From: Coriolopsis trogii
Taxonomy: Eukaryota; Basidiomycota; Agaricomycetes; Polyporales; Polyporaceae
Assembly: GCA_020543525.1 (NCBI GenBank)
Contig: JAHYIO010000036.1
Span: 1,240,001 to 1,304,000, forward strand
Direction of reading: 5' to 3'
Length of the DNA: 64,000 bases
Positions 1-12,081 of this stretch are shown here, piece after piece; position 1 is the first letter of the stretch, and each line of letters opens with the position of its first letter. Under the pieces are notes generated by a model. The model worked only from the letters and a program-made list of their open reading frames with translations, had not been told where the DNA came from and did not search any database. The position numbers and the translations under genes are program-made.

Positions 1-1516
1 CCCCATCTCGTGTCTCGCCCCCGATGACACCCCACTCAATCGCGTCCCGTTTGTGTTTCACAATCTCCTCATGAATAGCATGCGCAATGAGGGGCGCGGC
101 TTCTCCCGCAAGCCCGAGCTCACAGCAAAGCTTCGTCGAGAACTCCTCCGGGGTCAGCGGGGAGAGCAGGTCCCACTCGATGTGGTCCAGCAGGTGGTGT
201 GTCGCAATCTGGACGTCAATCTACGATCGGAGAGCCATGTGATTTCATTCATACAGTAGTGCGCGAGGATATGCGGATCACTCACGCTCAGGATGACACG
301 GCATTCGTTGATTTCCTCGCCAGGGCTCTCGTCCTCTTCCTCTGACAACTCGGCGTCCGCGCCGAGATACATGGACGCAACGCCCTCGTGCTCCTCGAGC
401 TGCGCGCGTATTTGGTTGGCCACAATGTCCACGCAGCTCGTTGGGAGATCCAGATCCGCTATGAACGTCCGCGCAAACGACTCTGGCGTGATGAGCTCCT
501 CATTGAGATTCCACACGAAGCAGTCCCGGATCCTATGCGAATCTGTCTCGAATTCGACGCGTATTGGAATCAGCGCAGTCAGCTTGTCCGCCTGGGCCTC
601 GAGCGCACTTTGCGAACTACAGCACGGGATGGTCCATCGCTCAGCGCTCAATACTTGTCTCCACCAGCGAGACGTGTACACTCACAAGTATTCAAGCCGC
701 GTGATTGGAACAGGTTTCGCGGTGATGAACCGCGACGGAGGCACCTGACCCAGATAACTCTGGTCCAGCTCCGTGCTTTTCTGCGCTGCCTGCACCGTGG
801 TCGGACCTGGTGTCGCGTACCCGCTCCCCGTTCCCGCATGGAACACCGAGCTCCCGACGGGCGCACGGCTAGACAACCGCGCGGCCCGCACCGCCTGGCG
901 CGTCCCCCCGCTCGCGATGAAGTCCGAGTCGTCCGAGTCGATCGCTCCCGCGTCCGGGAACTCGTCCCCTGACCCCGGGTCTACATAGTTGACCACGCCG
1001 CCGCGACGCGACGTGCGTGTTGCCACTGCGGCTACGGTCGACGGAGCGAGGATGGGCTGCATAAGGAGCGTCGTTCCCGTGCGTAGACGCGAGGCATAGG
1101 TAGAATGTAGGGCTTGCGGTGTGGTTGGGAGCGGGGTACGGGTGGAATGGGGGTGAGAGAGTGTCATGCCTTGGTAGTTAGGAGCAGCAGCCGGTTGATG
1201 CGGCTGGGTAGGAGGTATGGATGGCGGACGGGAAGGAGTCGCAGGTGTCTGCGCTGGAGTAGGGGCAAGGGTGCTTCCTCGGGTTGGGCGAATACCCTTT
1301 CGCGAGGGGTTGGTTCTGCCATTCGTGGGTGGCGGCGTGACCGAGTTGGACCAGCGATTGATGTTACTGTAGTAGGCTACGGGTTTTCAGCTGATAAACA
1401 CACGACGCGCAATGCCTAAGCTGCATACCGGAATGGGTCGCCTCGGGAAGGGCGGGCGCGATGGGTTGGTGGCCGCGGAAATTGGAGGGCCCTGCTGCCG
1501 CATTCGACTCGGACAT
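1..1516 (-). CDS. sfh1: SNF5/SFH1-like subunit of SWI/SNF or RSC chromatin remodeller (3' end outside window)
   Basis: Core subunit of an ATP-dependent nucleosome remodelling complex in the nucleus. The SNF5 domain is visible as two imperfect repeats: LIPIRVEFETDSHRIRD with FVWNLNEELITPESFA, then HHLLDHIEWDLLSPLTPEEF. The N-terminal 250 residues are Pro/Thr-rich with an acidic Asp/Ser patch, as in fungal SFH1 proteins. I place the start at 1516 (MSESNAAAGPSNF) because a stop lies just upstream and the frame joins cleanly to SAYYSNINRW. Exons: 1516-1429, 1376-686, 646-286, 220 to beyond base 1; introns of 52, 39 and 65 bases. The 39-base intron is the least certain. The last intron is well supported because removing it rebuilds ECRVILSIDVQIATHHLLDH. 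The C-terminus lies outside the window. SFH1 (RSC) and SNF5 (SWI/SNF) cannot be told apart here. Confidence 0.88.
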
Positions 1517-1956
1517 GGCTCAACTGCTGCAGCTCACCAAGAATGGTTCTCCGGACGACGTGGAGAAAGGAGAAGACGAGGATGCCGTGCGTACGGGGAA
1601 GAAGGGGGGCCGTCGGGTGGTCAAACCAAGTCGCGCGAAGTATTTTGGCGCCGAGACGCGTCGAAGCCTGTCAGACGCCCGAGCACAGGCTCTACTCTAC
1701 AGTGCACAAGGCTCGCATATAGCTAGACAACTCGTGCGTCTCCATGTCTCCGACAACAAAGCCTGCTCGAAACCTCAAAGTCAATGTTCCGCGGCACAAC
1801 TCGCAGCGCATAGGCCCTGTGCTGACCGCAAACGTTGAAGCCGTTGCTCGTGATCAGCGTGTCCGGGTAGACGTTCGACAAACAGCACTTGAGCCCAGCA
1901 GCGCCCTTGCCCAGGCAATTGTACGTCCATATGTTCGTGGATACAAGACAGCGTAG

Positions 1957-2645
1957 AATGGACGTTTTACCTGCAGGAGAGTGCGTCGGAATGGAACTCT
2001 CTTCTCATGACTGCGCGTGCAAACCGCGGTCCTCAGTGGGACGTCGGGACACAACAGTGCGTACTATTCAATACTAATGTTTTTCTATCATTTCATGTGA
2101 GGACGTGTCCCAGGTTTCAAGTGGACGAATTTTCAGAACTATACTATGATCCCACACCTTTGCGCGAATATCTGCAAGACTCCCAACAGAATGAGTCCGA
2201 CGAGTCGGGCCCCTCTTCTTCCCAACCCCAGCAACGCCCGGGCCCAGAGGGCATCAACTCACCTCGACTAATGCGCACCAACTCGATGCCTCCAGGCAGC
2301 ATGACTCCCTCCATGTCCCAGGCGCAACTCTACGGCACGCCTCAGGGCATGGCCTCTCCCCGCCACTTCCCCGGTGGCAATCCCGGCATGCAGGGCTTCC
2401 ACGGCGGCATGCCTGGCATCCCCGGAGGACAGTTCTTCGGGCCAGGAGACATGCCTGGTTCACCCATGCAACGCGGGCCGCCCCCGGGGATGGGGATGAA
2501 TCCGGGGATGGGGATGAACTCTGGAATGGGCATGAACCCCGGGATGGGGATGGGTGGTATGCCCGACAGTTCCATGTCGCCAGAGGTCCGCCGGAGAGTG
2601 ACGAGGGGAATGAGCATGGACGAGTTTGGAAACATGCATGGATGA
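1957..2645 (+). CDS. Unrecognised Met/Gly/Pro-rich protein, 3' exons only
   Basis: Two exons are supported: 1957-2056 and 2114-2645, joined by a 57-base GTGCGT-to-CAG intron containing a TACTAAT-like branch site. The join gives WDVGTQQFQVDEFSELYYD, followed by an acidic Ser/Gln segment and a low-complexity run of Gly-Met-Asn-Pro repeats, ending RRRVTRGMSMDEFGNMHG. The tail resembles disordered regions of transcriptional cofactors, but I recognise no domain. The 5' exons between about 1540 and 1956 could not be resolved: several frames are open and none is clearly better. The gene is divergent from the SNF5-like gene, so it probably shares the 1517-1950 promoter region. Confidence 0.5.
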
Positions 2646-3377
2646 GGGTATCTGGTACGCCCCCCTTGCCACTCTGTCACGTCTGCTGTCGCGCATCCTG
2701 TCGTGTTGTTGTGTACGCTCATGTATATGCTTTCTGCATGAGTCTTCCAAATGTATTTATGGAACCTGGCGAAAGTCTTCGGGCAGAGGCAAGCTCCAAA
2801 CGCGAGTTGAGTTTTTACGCATTACACGAGCTCTGTCCTGCTGTCCAAACAGATATTGGATAAGAGAGACGATCACTAGTGAAATCAGTCCCAGTACACA
2901 TATATGTAACGACATGGAAAAGTCTGACAGAAGAGAGATGTTGCCAAGGCATGAAACTCCATTCGACGTAGATTCTAAGTGAACGGAGCGATTAAGATGG
3001 CGTTTTCGCTCAGCACCACCACAGAGCTTCAAGAAGTGCGTCTGGGCCACACCTCAACGTCGTACGGAACGCAGACAAGAGGAGCAGAGACGCATGGTGG
3101 CCGCAACGGTGAAGGCAGCGTACGCGCCTTGCGAGCAATTTCACTAGGGCGCCTGACGGAGTCGCAAGAGAATAGCTCCGCCTGAATATGGCACATGACC
3201 GCGGCGCGACGAGGACCGCGTCTGCGCGTCGACGTCACTGGCCGTGCGGGAAGACGACGAGCTCAAGCCAAGACACAGTGAGCGCGTACTGCGGTGTCTG
3301 TCCTTACCACCCTCCGCTTCAGTCCGACGGAGCGCGACGACAAGCCCGCAAGCACAGCGTCGTCACGCGCCTTTACC
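2646..3377. other. Intergenic, no gene seen
   Basis: Holds the 3' flank of the Met/Gly-rich gene and the promoter side of the amylase gene. Short open frames occur on both strands but none has coding-like codon use or a recognisable motif. Confidence 0.6.
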
Positions 3378-6171
3378 ATGATCCCTGAGGCTGTTTCCGA
3401 TCTGCTGATCCGCACCTGGGAGGCCCTTACTTTCTGGCGGTACCCTCCACCTGCTCTCCCGACAATGAGATTGAGACCGGGAGGAGACAACGGGAACAAT
3501 GCGCTAATGGTAAGCCCTTTCGATATTATATTGTACAACACGCGTGTACTCTCGGACAGATCCAGTTCTTCACCTGGGAAGCCAGTCATTCCCAGATGAG
3601 CTGGTGGAGGCACTTTGAGACAGAAGTCCCGAATCTTGCTGCGATGGGCGTCTCTCAGGTGTGGCTACCTCCTCCCAATAAAGCTATGAGAAAGGTATGT
3701 CGCGAGCAAAACCATATGAAGACACTTACTTACCCATTGACTGCAGGAAGGCCAAGGCTATGATGCTTATGACCTGGTATGTCCTTTCTCCCCCTTTTGT
3801 ATACTCAGGTCAGACGAGACGCAGCTGAATGAAAAGCATATAGTGGGACCTAGGAGAATTCTATCAGAAGAACACTATCGCAACAAGATGGGGCACAAAG
3901 GAGGAGCTTGTTCGTGCTATCGCAACGGCCAACGCCCATGGTATAGACGTTCTAGTAGACGCCGTTCTGAATGTGAGTTCCACAACAAGTATGAAGCAAT
4001 CACTGATCCCCCCCAGCATAAACTTGGAGCGGATAGACCAGAGAAGTTCATGGCGACACCAGTAGACCCGAAGAACCGCCTGAGGGATGCCGGTCCAACA
4101 AGAGAGATAGAAGTACGTGTCTCTTAGCTCGTCACCTCGTTACAAGTGCTCAATAAAGCAGGGATGGACCGCGTTCGATTTCGACGGTAGAGCGGACAAG
4201 GTGACTTGCCGAGAACGTCTGCGAGAGCCGTGTCGTTAACGCAACTTTAGTATAGCAGTTTCAAGTGGACATACGAGCACTTCACAGGTAGTCGGCGCAC
4301 TCCTTTTGTGACCGGTTTCGCTGACATTTCCCAAGGGTTAGACTGGGATCACAAAACGCGGAGTAAGGCCATATACCGTATCACCAGCAGCAAACATAGA
4401 GGCTGGTCAAAGTGGGTGGATTCTGAGAACGGGAACTATGACTACCTCTTGGGCATTGATGTAGAACACCTCCAATCTCACATGTACTGTATGTCTGACA
4501 CGCTCTGCACAGATCGACCATCGGCACCCGGAGGTCCGGAAAGATCTGCTGGCATGGGGCAACTGGGTTCTACAGACCACGGGCGGCGCTGGCTTCCGCT
4601 TCGATGCTATAAAGCACATGGATCGTCGCTTCCTGCTCGATTTCGTACGTCAAGCCAGTTTTCATTCATACAGACTCTTCTACCTGATTAACCCGACGTA
4701 GATCAAGCACGTCCGAGAGACGCTCGGAAGGAATGACCTTTTCTCTGTTGCGGAGTATTGGTCCGACGAGTGAGCACTGAAATCTCAACATCTTTCTTGT
4801 GCTGCCTCTCATCTCCCGCAGTCTTGAGCTAATAAAGCCATATATCCGAGTTTTCCAAGGCCTCGTGAGTGCCATAATTGATGACTGTGTATTGTGAACC
4901 CTTAACGTGTGATCAAGGTCACATTCTTCGACGTCCCACTGCACTACAATCTGCATAATGCTAGTAAAGCAGGTTCTCGTTACGACCTTCGAAGAATATT
5001 TAACGGGTCCATCGTCAAGTTTAGGCCAGGCGACGCCATTACCTTCGTCGACAACCATGAGTGAGTCGCATACTCCATAGAATGCCCGAACCTTTGAAGA
5101 GCCCATATTGACATGTGTTTTCGTCTTCAAGCACGGTAACGGCGTTTTCTCGCAACCGACCTGACCTGTATGTGACTGACCACCTGGCTCGCGCGCACAG
5201 CAAATCGGACAAACGTTGGAAAGCTGGGTGAGATCTCGCTTCCTCACATGCCCATCTCTTTGCAAAAGCACCGAGTACCCGACCGGAGATCTCCTGGGCT
5301 CAAAGACTCCTGACGTACTCACCCATGCCAAATCACTTACTATGACCCCCAGGTCGGGCCCAATTTCAAGCTGCAAGCGTATGCGCTGATCCTTCTCTAC
5401 GGCGAGGGCCATCCGTACGTCTTTCTGCCGCTTCCTCAGACCCTTCTCGCTTCATTCCCTCTCACGAGTCTATCACGCCTCACGTCACCCGCTTCCGCAC
5501 GTCCTCTTGTCTCCTTCTCTCCATTCATCGGCGTCTCCCATCACGACCCGTATCTCGCGTCCCGGCTTCTCACTGCTACGTGTGCTCGCACAGATGCGTC
5601 TTCTACGGTGATTTGTACCCCAACAAGGAGTGCTACGACCCGCACATCGCAACCGGCCTCAGGCGCCTCATGCGCGCCCGCCAGGAGTTCGCGTACGGCC
5701 TCCGGACTGACTACTTCCTTCACGCCAACTGTATTGGCTTCGTCCGCAGCGGAGAGCATGGCCACCCGGGTTGTGCGGTGCTCGTGAGCAACGCAGACTC
5801 TGGTTCGGTCCTGCGGACAGTGGTACCCACGTCGTCTGGAGGAGGAGCCGCAAAGACGGCGCCATCTCTCCATGTGGTGCGCATGAACGTCGGCACGGTG
5901 CGTGTTTACGCTCTGGTAGGGGGAATCCCGGGAACGTTTGTGCTCATATGGGCCCGCGCAGGAGAACGCAAACGCGGAGTACCGAGCGTACCTTGGCCCA
6001 CCTGAACTTGCTTCAGACGCAGTCAAGGTCGACGCCGAGGGATGGGGCGAGTTTACGTGTCCAGCAGGCGGGCTGCAGGTTTGGGTCAGGGCCGACAAGA
6101 TGGAACGAGAAGGTGACGGGGACGACACTGCGGGTATGTTGGGCGCGAGTGTTGACGCTCCGGCGAGCTAG
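3378..6171 (+). CDS. Intracellular-type alpha-amylase, GH13 (17 exons)
   Basis: Glycoside hydrolase that cleaves alpha-1,4 bonds in starch, glycogen or malto-oligosaccharides. All GH13 signatures are present once introns are removed: DAVLNHKLGAD (region I), GFRFDAIKH with the nucleophile Asp (II), LFSVAEYW with the acid/base Glu (III) and FVDNHDT (IV). There is no signal peptide. The layout [19 protein letters not shown]...LPPPNKA matches the bacterial-like, probably intracellular GH13_5 group. Exons: 3378-3509, 3560-3694, 3747-3776, 3844-3972, 4017-4112, 4162-4200, 4251-4287, 4336-4460, 4513-4644, 4702-4769, 4822-4864, 4918-5060, 5132-5135, 5201-5227, 5353-5414, 5594-5897, 5962-6171. They total 1716 bases, 571 residues, with no internal stop. 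Exon 13 is only four bases. The start ATG sits in CTTTACCATG, and the N-terminal 40 residues are not family-conserved, so it is the less certain end. Confidence 0.92.
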
Positions 6172-6448
6172 TAATACATTTGGACTTTCGGGTGCGTATA
6201 TGAATGACAGCAGGACAGCTAGGGATGATGCGAGCCTAGTACAGAGGGGACATGCACAAGGAGAGAGGTCGTGACGGTGCGTGGTATGGGAGATACACAA
6301 GTGGTATGACAAGATGGAGCGAATGAGATGAAGTACACGCACATATGTGACGAAGTGCAAATGCACATGCAGTGGGAACATGCAACGAGTACGGGCGAGC
6401 GCGGGCCCTAGAAAGGCAGAGAGGGGGAGAGACCAGTTTGGGGGCTGT

Positions 6449-9372
6449 TCATATGGCGGAGCATATGTGGCTCTGCGAATTTTCTGTTCGTGCGTCCTCC
6501 TCGTCGTACCTGCTCATACTGAGCGTGCCCAGGCTCACCGTCTGGCGGCTCGTCCGCCTCGGCGACGACGTGCGCATCTCAACCACGTCTGTCACCGTGC
6601 TCTTCTCCTGCTCGATCCAGATCCCGGGGCCGCGAGGCACGACGCGCGACATCGTCGCGGCCTCGCCTCCGGTCTGCATGAGCACCTTCGGCTGCCGCTC
6701 ACCATCGAACAGCGCGGCGGTCTCTTCGAGTGTCCGTCCTTTTTAGGGATGGGTAGAGTCAGACAGGGTACGGCGAGCGTGAGGAAATAGGAGAGCTTGA
6801 CCTTTGGTCTCGATGATATATACTACGATGAAAACAAGCTCGACGATCAGCCAACCAAAGTAGACTAGGTACTGGATGATTCAGACACGAGCAATCGTTA
6901 GTACTATATATCGGACACGGGACCACTAGGACAACGTACATATTTCCATCCGATCGCGTCCAGAGCCCACGGGTTCACGAACTGGTTGAAGGCCAGAGTG
7001 AGGGAGACAACCAAATTCTGCAAAACGTCAGGATCCACACAAATGTGATCTGCAGCGGATACATGAAGACGTACCATGATTGCGAACCCTTTCGCGCGAA
7101 TGTTGAATGGGAGGATTTCGAGGGTGTATGCGATCAGCATGGGTGTGTAGGCAATGTCGTAGAAGAAGTAGAAGATGAAAATGAACGGAATGGTCGCTAC
7201 GAACAACGAGATCAGAATATGTTACCTTGTTTTAGCTGATGTAGTCATTGACGAACCTTTCGCAGCCGTCCTGTCCTCAAGCGTATTGAAAAGAGCGGTG
7301 GTCAGCGTCCACACGCCGAAGTCTAAAGGGTGGACGACACTGTCATTATTCATGCACTGGCAATGTCACTACTCGCGACGCGTACCGATCAGCATGCCAA
7401 CGTTTGAGATTATAAAGAGTGTTCTTCGGCCGAGCTTATCCACCAGCAGCGCTCCAGACATAGCAGCGATGAGGTTCCAAATCTGATGCACAACGCGGTC
7501 AATCAGTATACATCTATTGGAGTATGTAACGCTACGCACCTGTAGGCCGCCATTGATAGCTGCCTTGGTCCCCGCATCGGAGATCCCGACCCCCTCAAGC
7601 ACCAAGTTGATGTAATATGACACCAGGCCGTTCCCGCTGTTGCGCACGATTGTAACAGTCAGACTCTCAATGCGTTGTTGGAGTGCGGATTTCGTGCGTA
7701 CCTCCACTGCGAAAATACTGCAAGCGTAATGATAATCATCATTCGCTTCCTGTTCCCTGGGGTCGCGAACAGCGTGAAGAACGACGTGCTCGTGTTGACC
7801 TCCTTTTCGAGCTTCAAGGCGTGACGGATCTGCGCCATTTCGAACATGACGAGGGGGTCGCGCTCATCGTGCGTGAGCGAGTGGTATCGGGCGAGCACAC
7901 TAGCTGCTTTCGATTCCTGTAAAATGAGCAGGCAAACTGATGAACGGCCGCATTCTGACTAAGCTATACAGGAAACGCACCCGCCCTTTAGCCACGAGGA
8001 ATCGAGGTGATTCTGGAACGGCCCTGCGCGGGGGTAAGCGGCGTTCCGTGCATTCATCTCGATCATCGATACACGTACCATATGAAGAACACTTGGAGGA
8101 GTGGCCCGAGTGCTTGGACGAGCGTAGGGATTCGCCATGACCATGTCGACTGTGCCGCGCCTCGGTACGCACCATAGCATGACCACGCCGCTGCGAAGAT
8201 AGAACGCGATCAGATGGTCGACGCTCATCCCTGGAAAGATGAGCACTCCTTACAGACGATGCTGCCCAGATACCATGAAGCATTGTACATCGAAGTCAAT
8301 TTACCGCGCTGCATGAGGTTCACAGTTATATGTAAGATGAGGTGTCTGTTAAACGGCGAGAGGCCACGCACCTGTGTCGGATAGGCTAGCTCGGTGATGA
8401 GAAGGGGAGCTGCACTCAACGCGAATGTGAGTCCGAAGCCGACTACGCCGAGGACGGGTCAGAATAAGGAAGTCAAAGAAGCCCGGCTCTGACGTACTGA
8501 GTACTCGTGCTCCTATGAACATGTGAATGCTCGCGGCCGCGCACTGGAGGGCGACCCCAGCTAGCATTACCACGGCCCCAATGAACAGCGTCGGTCGCCT
8601 GCCCAGTCCGTCTGCCGAGAACGGAGTGAGTGGCAAACCCTGCGCCAATGCCCGTTGTGAGCACAAGATCACAGATAGGCTGTAGAAGCACGGGCACTTA
8701 CGACAATAGAACCGATGACCTGTGCGGCACTAATAAGGCCTATATAACAAGGTTCAACACGCTGCTCTCGGATGTCCGAGCGGAGGGCATACCGAGGGCC
8801 TTTCCGTTGGGGTGGTCAAAGTAGTTCTGCCATGCCGGCAATATCTGCAAACCTGCCCAAGCAATGAGGAGACCGCATATACGGCCGTCGGGGTCCGCGA
8901 CGCACCGTTCACCAGGGAGGAATCAAGACCGTTGATGGACGCAGTGAACAGGGGAATGAGAAGCAAAATGTTCAGCAAGCGGATACCTGAAAATCATGAA
9001 CGTGAGTCAACGTGACTGGCGGTCGGCGAAGTTGTGCTCGCGTACTGTGATTCGTCCACCAGTATCCCCGGTGGATGAAGTCGACCACAGTCCATTCGGT
9101 TGGAGCTGTCATCCTCACGCGAACGAGACAGGGAAAGAATGCGGGCTGGCTTAGAGTCTTGAAGAGCTGAGCGGGTAGTGGGTGGTTGCTTGTGGGCAGG
9201 GAAGGACCATCGCGTGCCCAGAAGACACATCCCCTACTATATACTTACGTGACCTTGGCTGGTCGGTCTCAGTCGCAGCATTCGCGTCGAAGTCACTTGC
9301 TGCTCTTTCTGGACTAGCACCACTGGGATCTGGATAATATCTGGGGTTATGCGGGGTAGCGGTAAGGCACAC
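6449..9372 (-). CDS. MFS sugar transporter (sugar porter family)
   Basis: Plasma-membrane proton/sugar symporter of the major facilitator superfamily, expected to have 12 membrane spans. In order: RLLNILLLIPLFTASINGLD (TM1) then NGLQILPAW; DGLGRRPTLFIGAVVMLAG (TM2-3 loop); AAPLLITELAYPTQRG; SWRIPTLVQALGPLLQVFF; the PESPRFLVAKGR signature before the central loop; SGNGLVSYYINLVLEGVGI (TM7); DKLGRRTLF; then ETKGRTLEETAALFDGE after TM12. At least ten short introns interrupt it; splicing at consensus sites restores each of these motifs, so the gene looks intact. The start is unsettled. The first exon reads NPRYYPDPSGASPERAA, and the ATG may be at 9410 across a very short (about 32-base) intron. 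It converges on the amylase gene, 277 bases apart. Substrate (hexose or disaccharide) cannot be read from sequence. Confidence 0.88.
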
Positions 9373-10466
9373 GGTCTGTGACTGGCTACTTAGGCAATGT
9401 TTCTCACCATGCGCGGAAAGGCGGGGGAAGGCATCGGGTGCGCGGAAAAAAGCCGGGGCATGTCACGAACAGCAAAGCGCATCTGATGAGAATGCGCATT
9501 CAAAGCTTCCGCCGCGCTTGTTTTGGCGCGGATAAAACTCGCATCCAGGGTCGTTCAAGGTCACTGGCCGGCAACGAGTATGATGAACGCAACAAGGCGC
9601 GACGCCAATGTACCCCAGTGGTTGCGAAAGTCTTGGATACCAACGACATGATGTAGTTCAGTTGTGATATAGCTGCGCATGTCAGTTTTACTCGAGCTCG
9701 GATTTCCCAGCAGTTGGACAACTCTGAAGGTGTGCGCCCGGATAGGTCAGATGACGCAGCGAGGCTCGAATGGGTATCATATTCTCCGAACCTGGAGATC
9801 GGGGTAAAGAGTCAGCAAAGGAAACTCATCACTGCTCTGCTCACGAACCAGCATATGATATCCTCCTCGTATATATGCACCAAACGTGAACCTGAGACCA
9901 TAGGAAGCTTGTAACTTGTAGGCAAGACCGATGGCAAGGTTCAACCTTGAAAGCCTTCCTGATCGATGTGCGAAGTGATCAGTGTGTCAATACCGTCTGC
10001 CCAGCTCGCTGAGCTGGTGTGCAAATTGCGCGGCCTGGCATGTGTCATTGAATAACTGATGAGTACCAACTGTTCACGGTGGTATTGAAAGGGCAGCGTG
10101 CCTGGCGCACAATGCCCGTAAGAGACAATTTGTGATGACGAGCCACAGACAATAGTGTGTTTAGTGTGTTTGCTGTTGGCTGGCAGATCCGATCTGCACC
10201 TTCGTAGGTGACAGCGTGCAAGAGAGTCGGGACCTGTTGGAAAAGTTGGAGTTCCTGGACTGAGGCGAGTGCACGCATTAGCGATCGTAACCCAACCAGT
10301 CTATAATGCAGAAATGATCTCATGGAAAAAGTAGACTAAACTCCGGTTCCTGGACTGTGTGTCACGCACAATGTCAGCAGACATCCTTTGAATACGAATT
10401 TTTCCACCAACATACATCCTCGCTATATCATCACATACTAGCGAATTGGGAGAGAGCTCAATCGAG
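9373..10466. other. Intergenic, about 1.1 kb, no gene seen
   Basis: Probable promoter of the sugar transporter and 3' flank of the epimerase-like gene. Small open frames on both strands show no motif or codon bias worth calling. Confidence 0.55.
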
Positions 10467-11586
10467 TCACTCCTCTGACAAAAGTTCTTTGCTCGCCTTC
10501 CATGCCTTGTAATATACGTCCATGTTGTCGAGTAAGCTCGGCTTACGGGGCTGCCATCCAAGTAGAGTACGTGCAAGGTATGGCCTGAGGACGATGGAGG
10601 TATTGAGTCCCGCCTCCATTGCTATCACATCAATACGTTCCGATGAGCTAGAGAGACAAATGACGGCGAGAATGACGATAGGAAACTCACCATTAGCCGG
10701 CTCGACGTAGCTGTAGGGGCCCTCCGCCCCTGACACCTCCACTAGTCTTTCCAAAATGGCGTCCATGCTCTCCGTGGCCCCGTTCGCCACGTCGAAGATG
10801 TTACCGCCCACGATCGCGCCCTTCTCCGCCGCCAGCAAATACATCTCCGCGACGTCGTCAACATGACAAAGTGCGACTCGCAAGCCCCGCGTTCCAGGCC
10901 ACTCCACCCTGCCTTTGGCTGCCTTCTCGAACAGCATGCGGCCCACGACAGAGCCGGAGCGGCCATATGTGAGCGAAGGGCGAACGATGATGCCGTTGAA
11001 GCGCGGGTCGTTTATAACACGCTGCTCGTAATCGGTGCGCCACTGGATGATGTCGAGAGGGCGAACCACCGGGCTTGAGTCTGTGACGATGTCTGTTCGA
11101 CTGTTCCCGTGGACCCAGGTTCCTGACGTTCCAATGAAAGTCAACTTCGGGGCATGCGGAGGGCGGTTCGCCTGGACTGCTTCTGCCGTGACCGAACGGA
11201 CGCGGTGTGTGACTGATTCTAAGGCGCCCTCGTCGGCGGACACCAAGTCTATGACAACGTCCATGTTGCTGAGAAGGGCGTTCGTACATGCAGTATTGGT
11301 AACGTCCGTCACGACGGGTTGAACTGTTAGCTTGTAAGCTAACTCATTGATCAAGCGGGTAGGAACGTCAAGGCGTCAGACCGCGAAATACGCACTCTCC
11401 TCCGCAGCGAGTCGCTTGGCTTTATCAGGAGAGCGTGTCTGCCCGAACACAATATGACCCGCGCGGACAAATGCCCGTGCTGTCGGAAGGCCAATGTAGC
11501 CAGTAGCACTGAGACGAGCAGCGTTGATGAGTGTCTGGGGATCGTACCAGGAAACGCTTGACATACCCGTATACGAGTACTCTCAT
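10467..11586 (-). CDS. NAD(P)-binding Rossmann protein, extended SDR / epimerase-like
   Basis: Cytosolic Rossmann-fold protein of the nucleoside-diphosphate-sugar epimerase / NmrA-like group. The dinucleotide-binding start MRVLVYGATGYIG appears only when a 20-base first exon (11586-11567) is joined over a 58-base intron (GTATGT...CTCAG) to 11508-11396. The next exons are 11338-10691 and 10621-10467; the sum is 936 bases, 311 residues. Reading straight through from a later ATG would give an odd N-terminus and a Ser in place of the first Gly. Other landmarks: TFIGTSGTWVHG after strand 5, an SDR-like core at IIVRPSLTYGRSGSVVG, and HVDDVAEMYLLAAEKG. The intron at 10690-10622 is 69 bases and stays open in frame, so it could be overlooked. 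The reaction is unknown. Confidence 0.82.
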
Positions 11587-12081
11587 GGATCAGAGAGGGT
11601 CTAGGACGAATGCGTTATCTAAGGGTTAGAAGGTGTCTTCGGTCAGTTATAAGGCCAACGAAAGGGAGCCTTCCCTTGATTCCTCGTTTCCGCGAGCGGG
11701 GAGCCTTTCGTTACCGCGAACAGCTGACCTACGTAAGCGCACACAGCGTGTGAATCCTCCGAGTCGCGGCAGACCACCACGAGGCGTGATCGCTGCAAAT
11801 GAATGCATAGCCCATAGAGAAGATACATTTCCATACAACCCAAGCGGTGTCTGCAAGGCGATGCGATATCCGATTCGTACCGGTGCTTGTTGTTGAGGGG
11901 ACCGTATATGCAAGCAAAAACGAGAGCTGGTGGTCCATCGGCGCGAGCCACACGGGCTTGCGATGGATATAACCTGGCGGTCTATGAATGTTCTCCTACA
12001 TCGTCAGCATACCAGGAGCGTGGTAGTTGCCTTCAAAGAAGTGGACTCGCCATGGTATGCACAATGCATTGGAGATTTGGA
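11587..12081. other. Intergenic, no gene seen
   Basis: About 500 bases between the start of the epimerase-like gene and the end of the coiled-coil gene. Overlapping open frames on the minus strand lack conserved features. Confidence 0.5.

Noticed and set aside
1741..1980. Minus-strand open frame with many Cys (NCLGKGAAGLKCCLSN..., FNVCGQHRAYALRVV, RLCC) and good third-position G/C
   Set aside because: The Cys spacing only half resembles a hydrophobin, there is no signal peptide or clear start, and it opposes plausible plus-strand exons of the Met/Gly-rich gene. Transcript data would decide.
3510..3599. Read-through continuation of the first amylase exon
   Set aside because: It contains a consensus intron; splicing restores [13 protein letters not shown] of the GH13 N-terminus.
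10045..10323. 92-codon minus-strand open frame downstream of the epimerase-like gene
   Set aside because: No motif, no splice context and weak codon bias.
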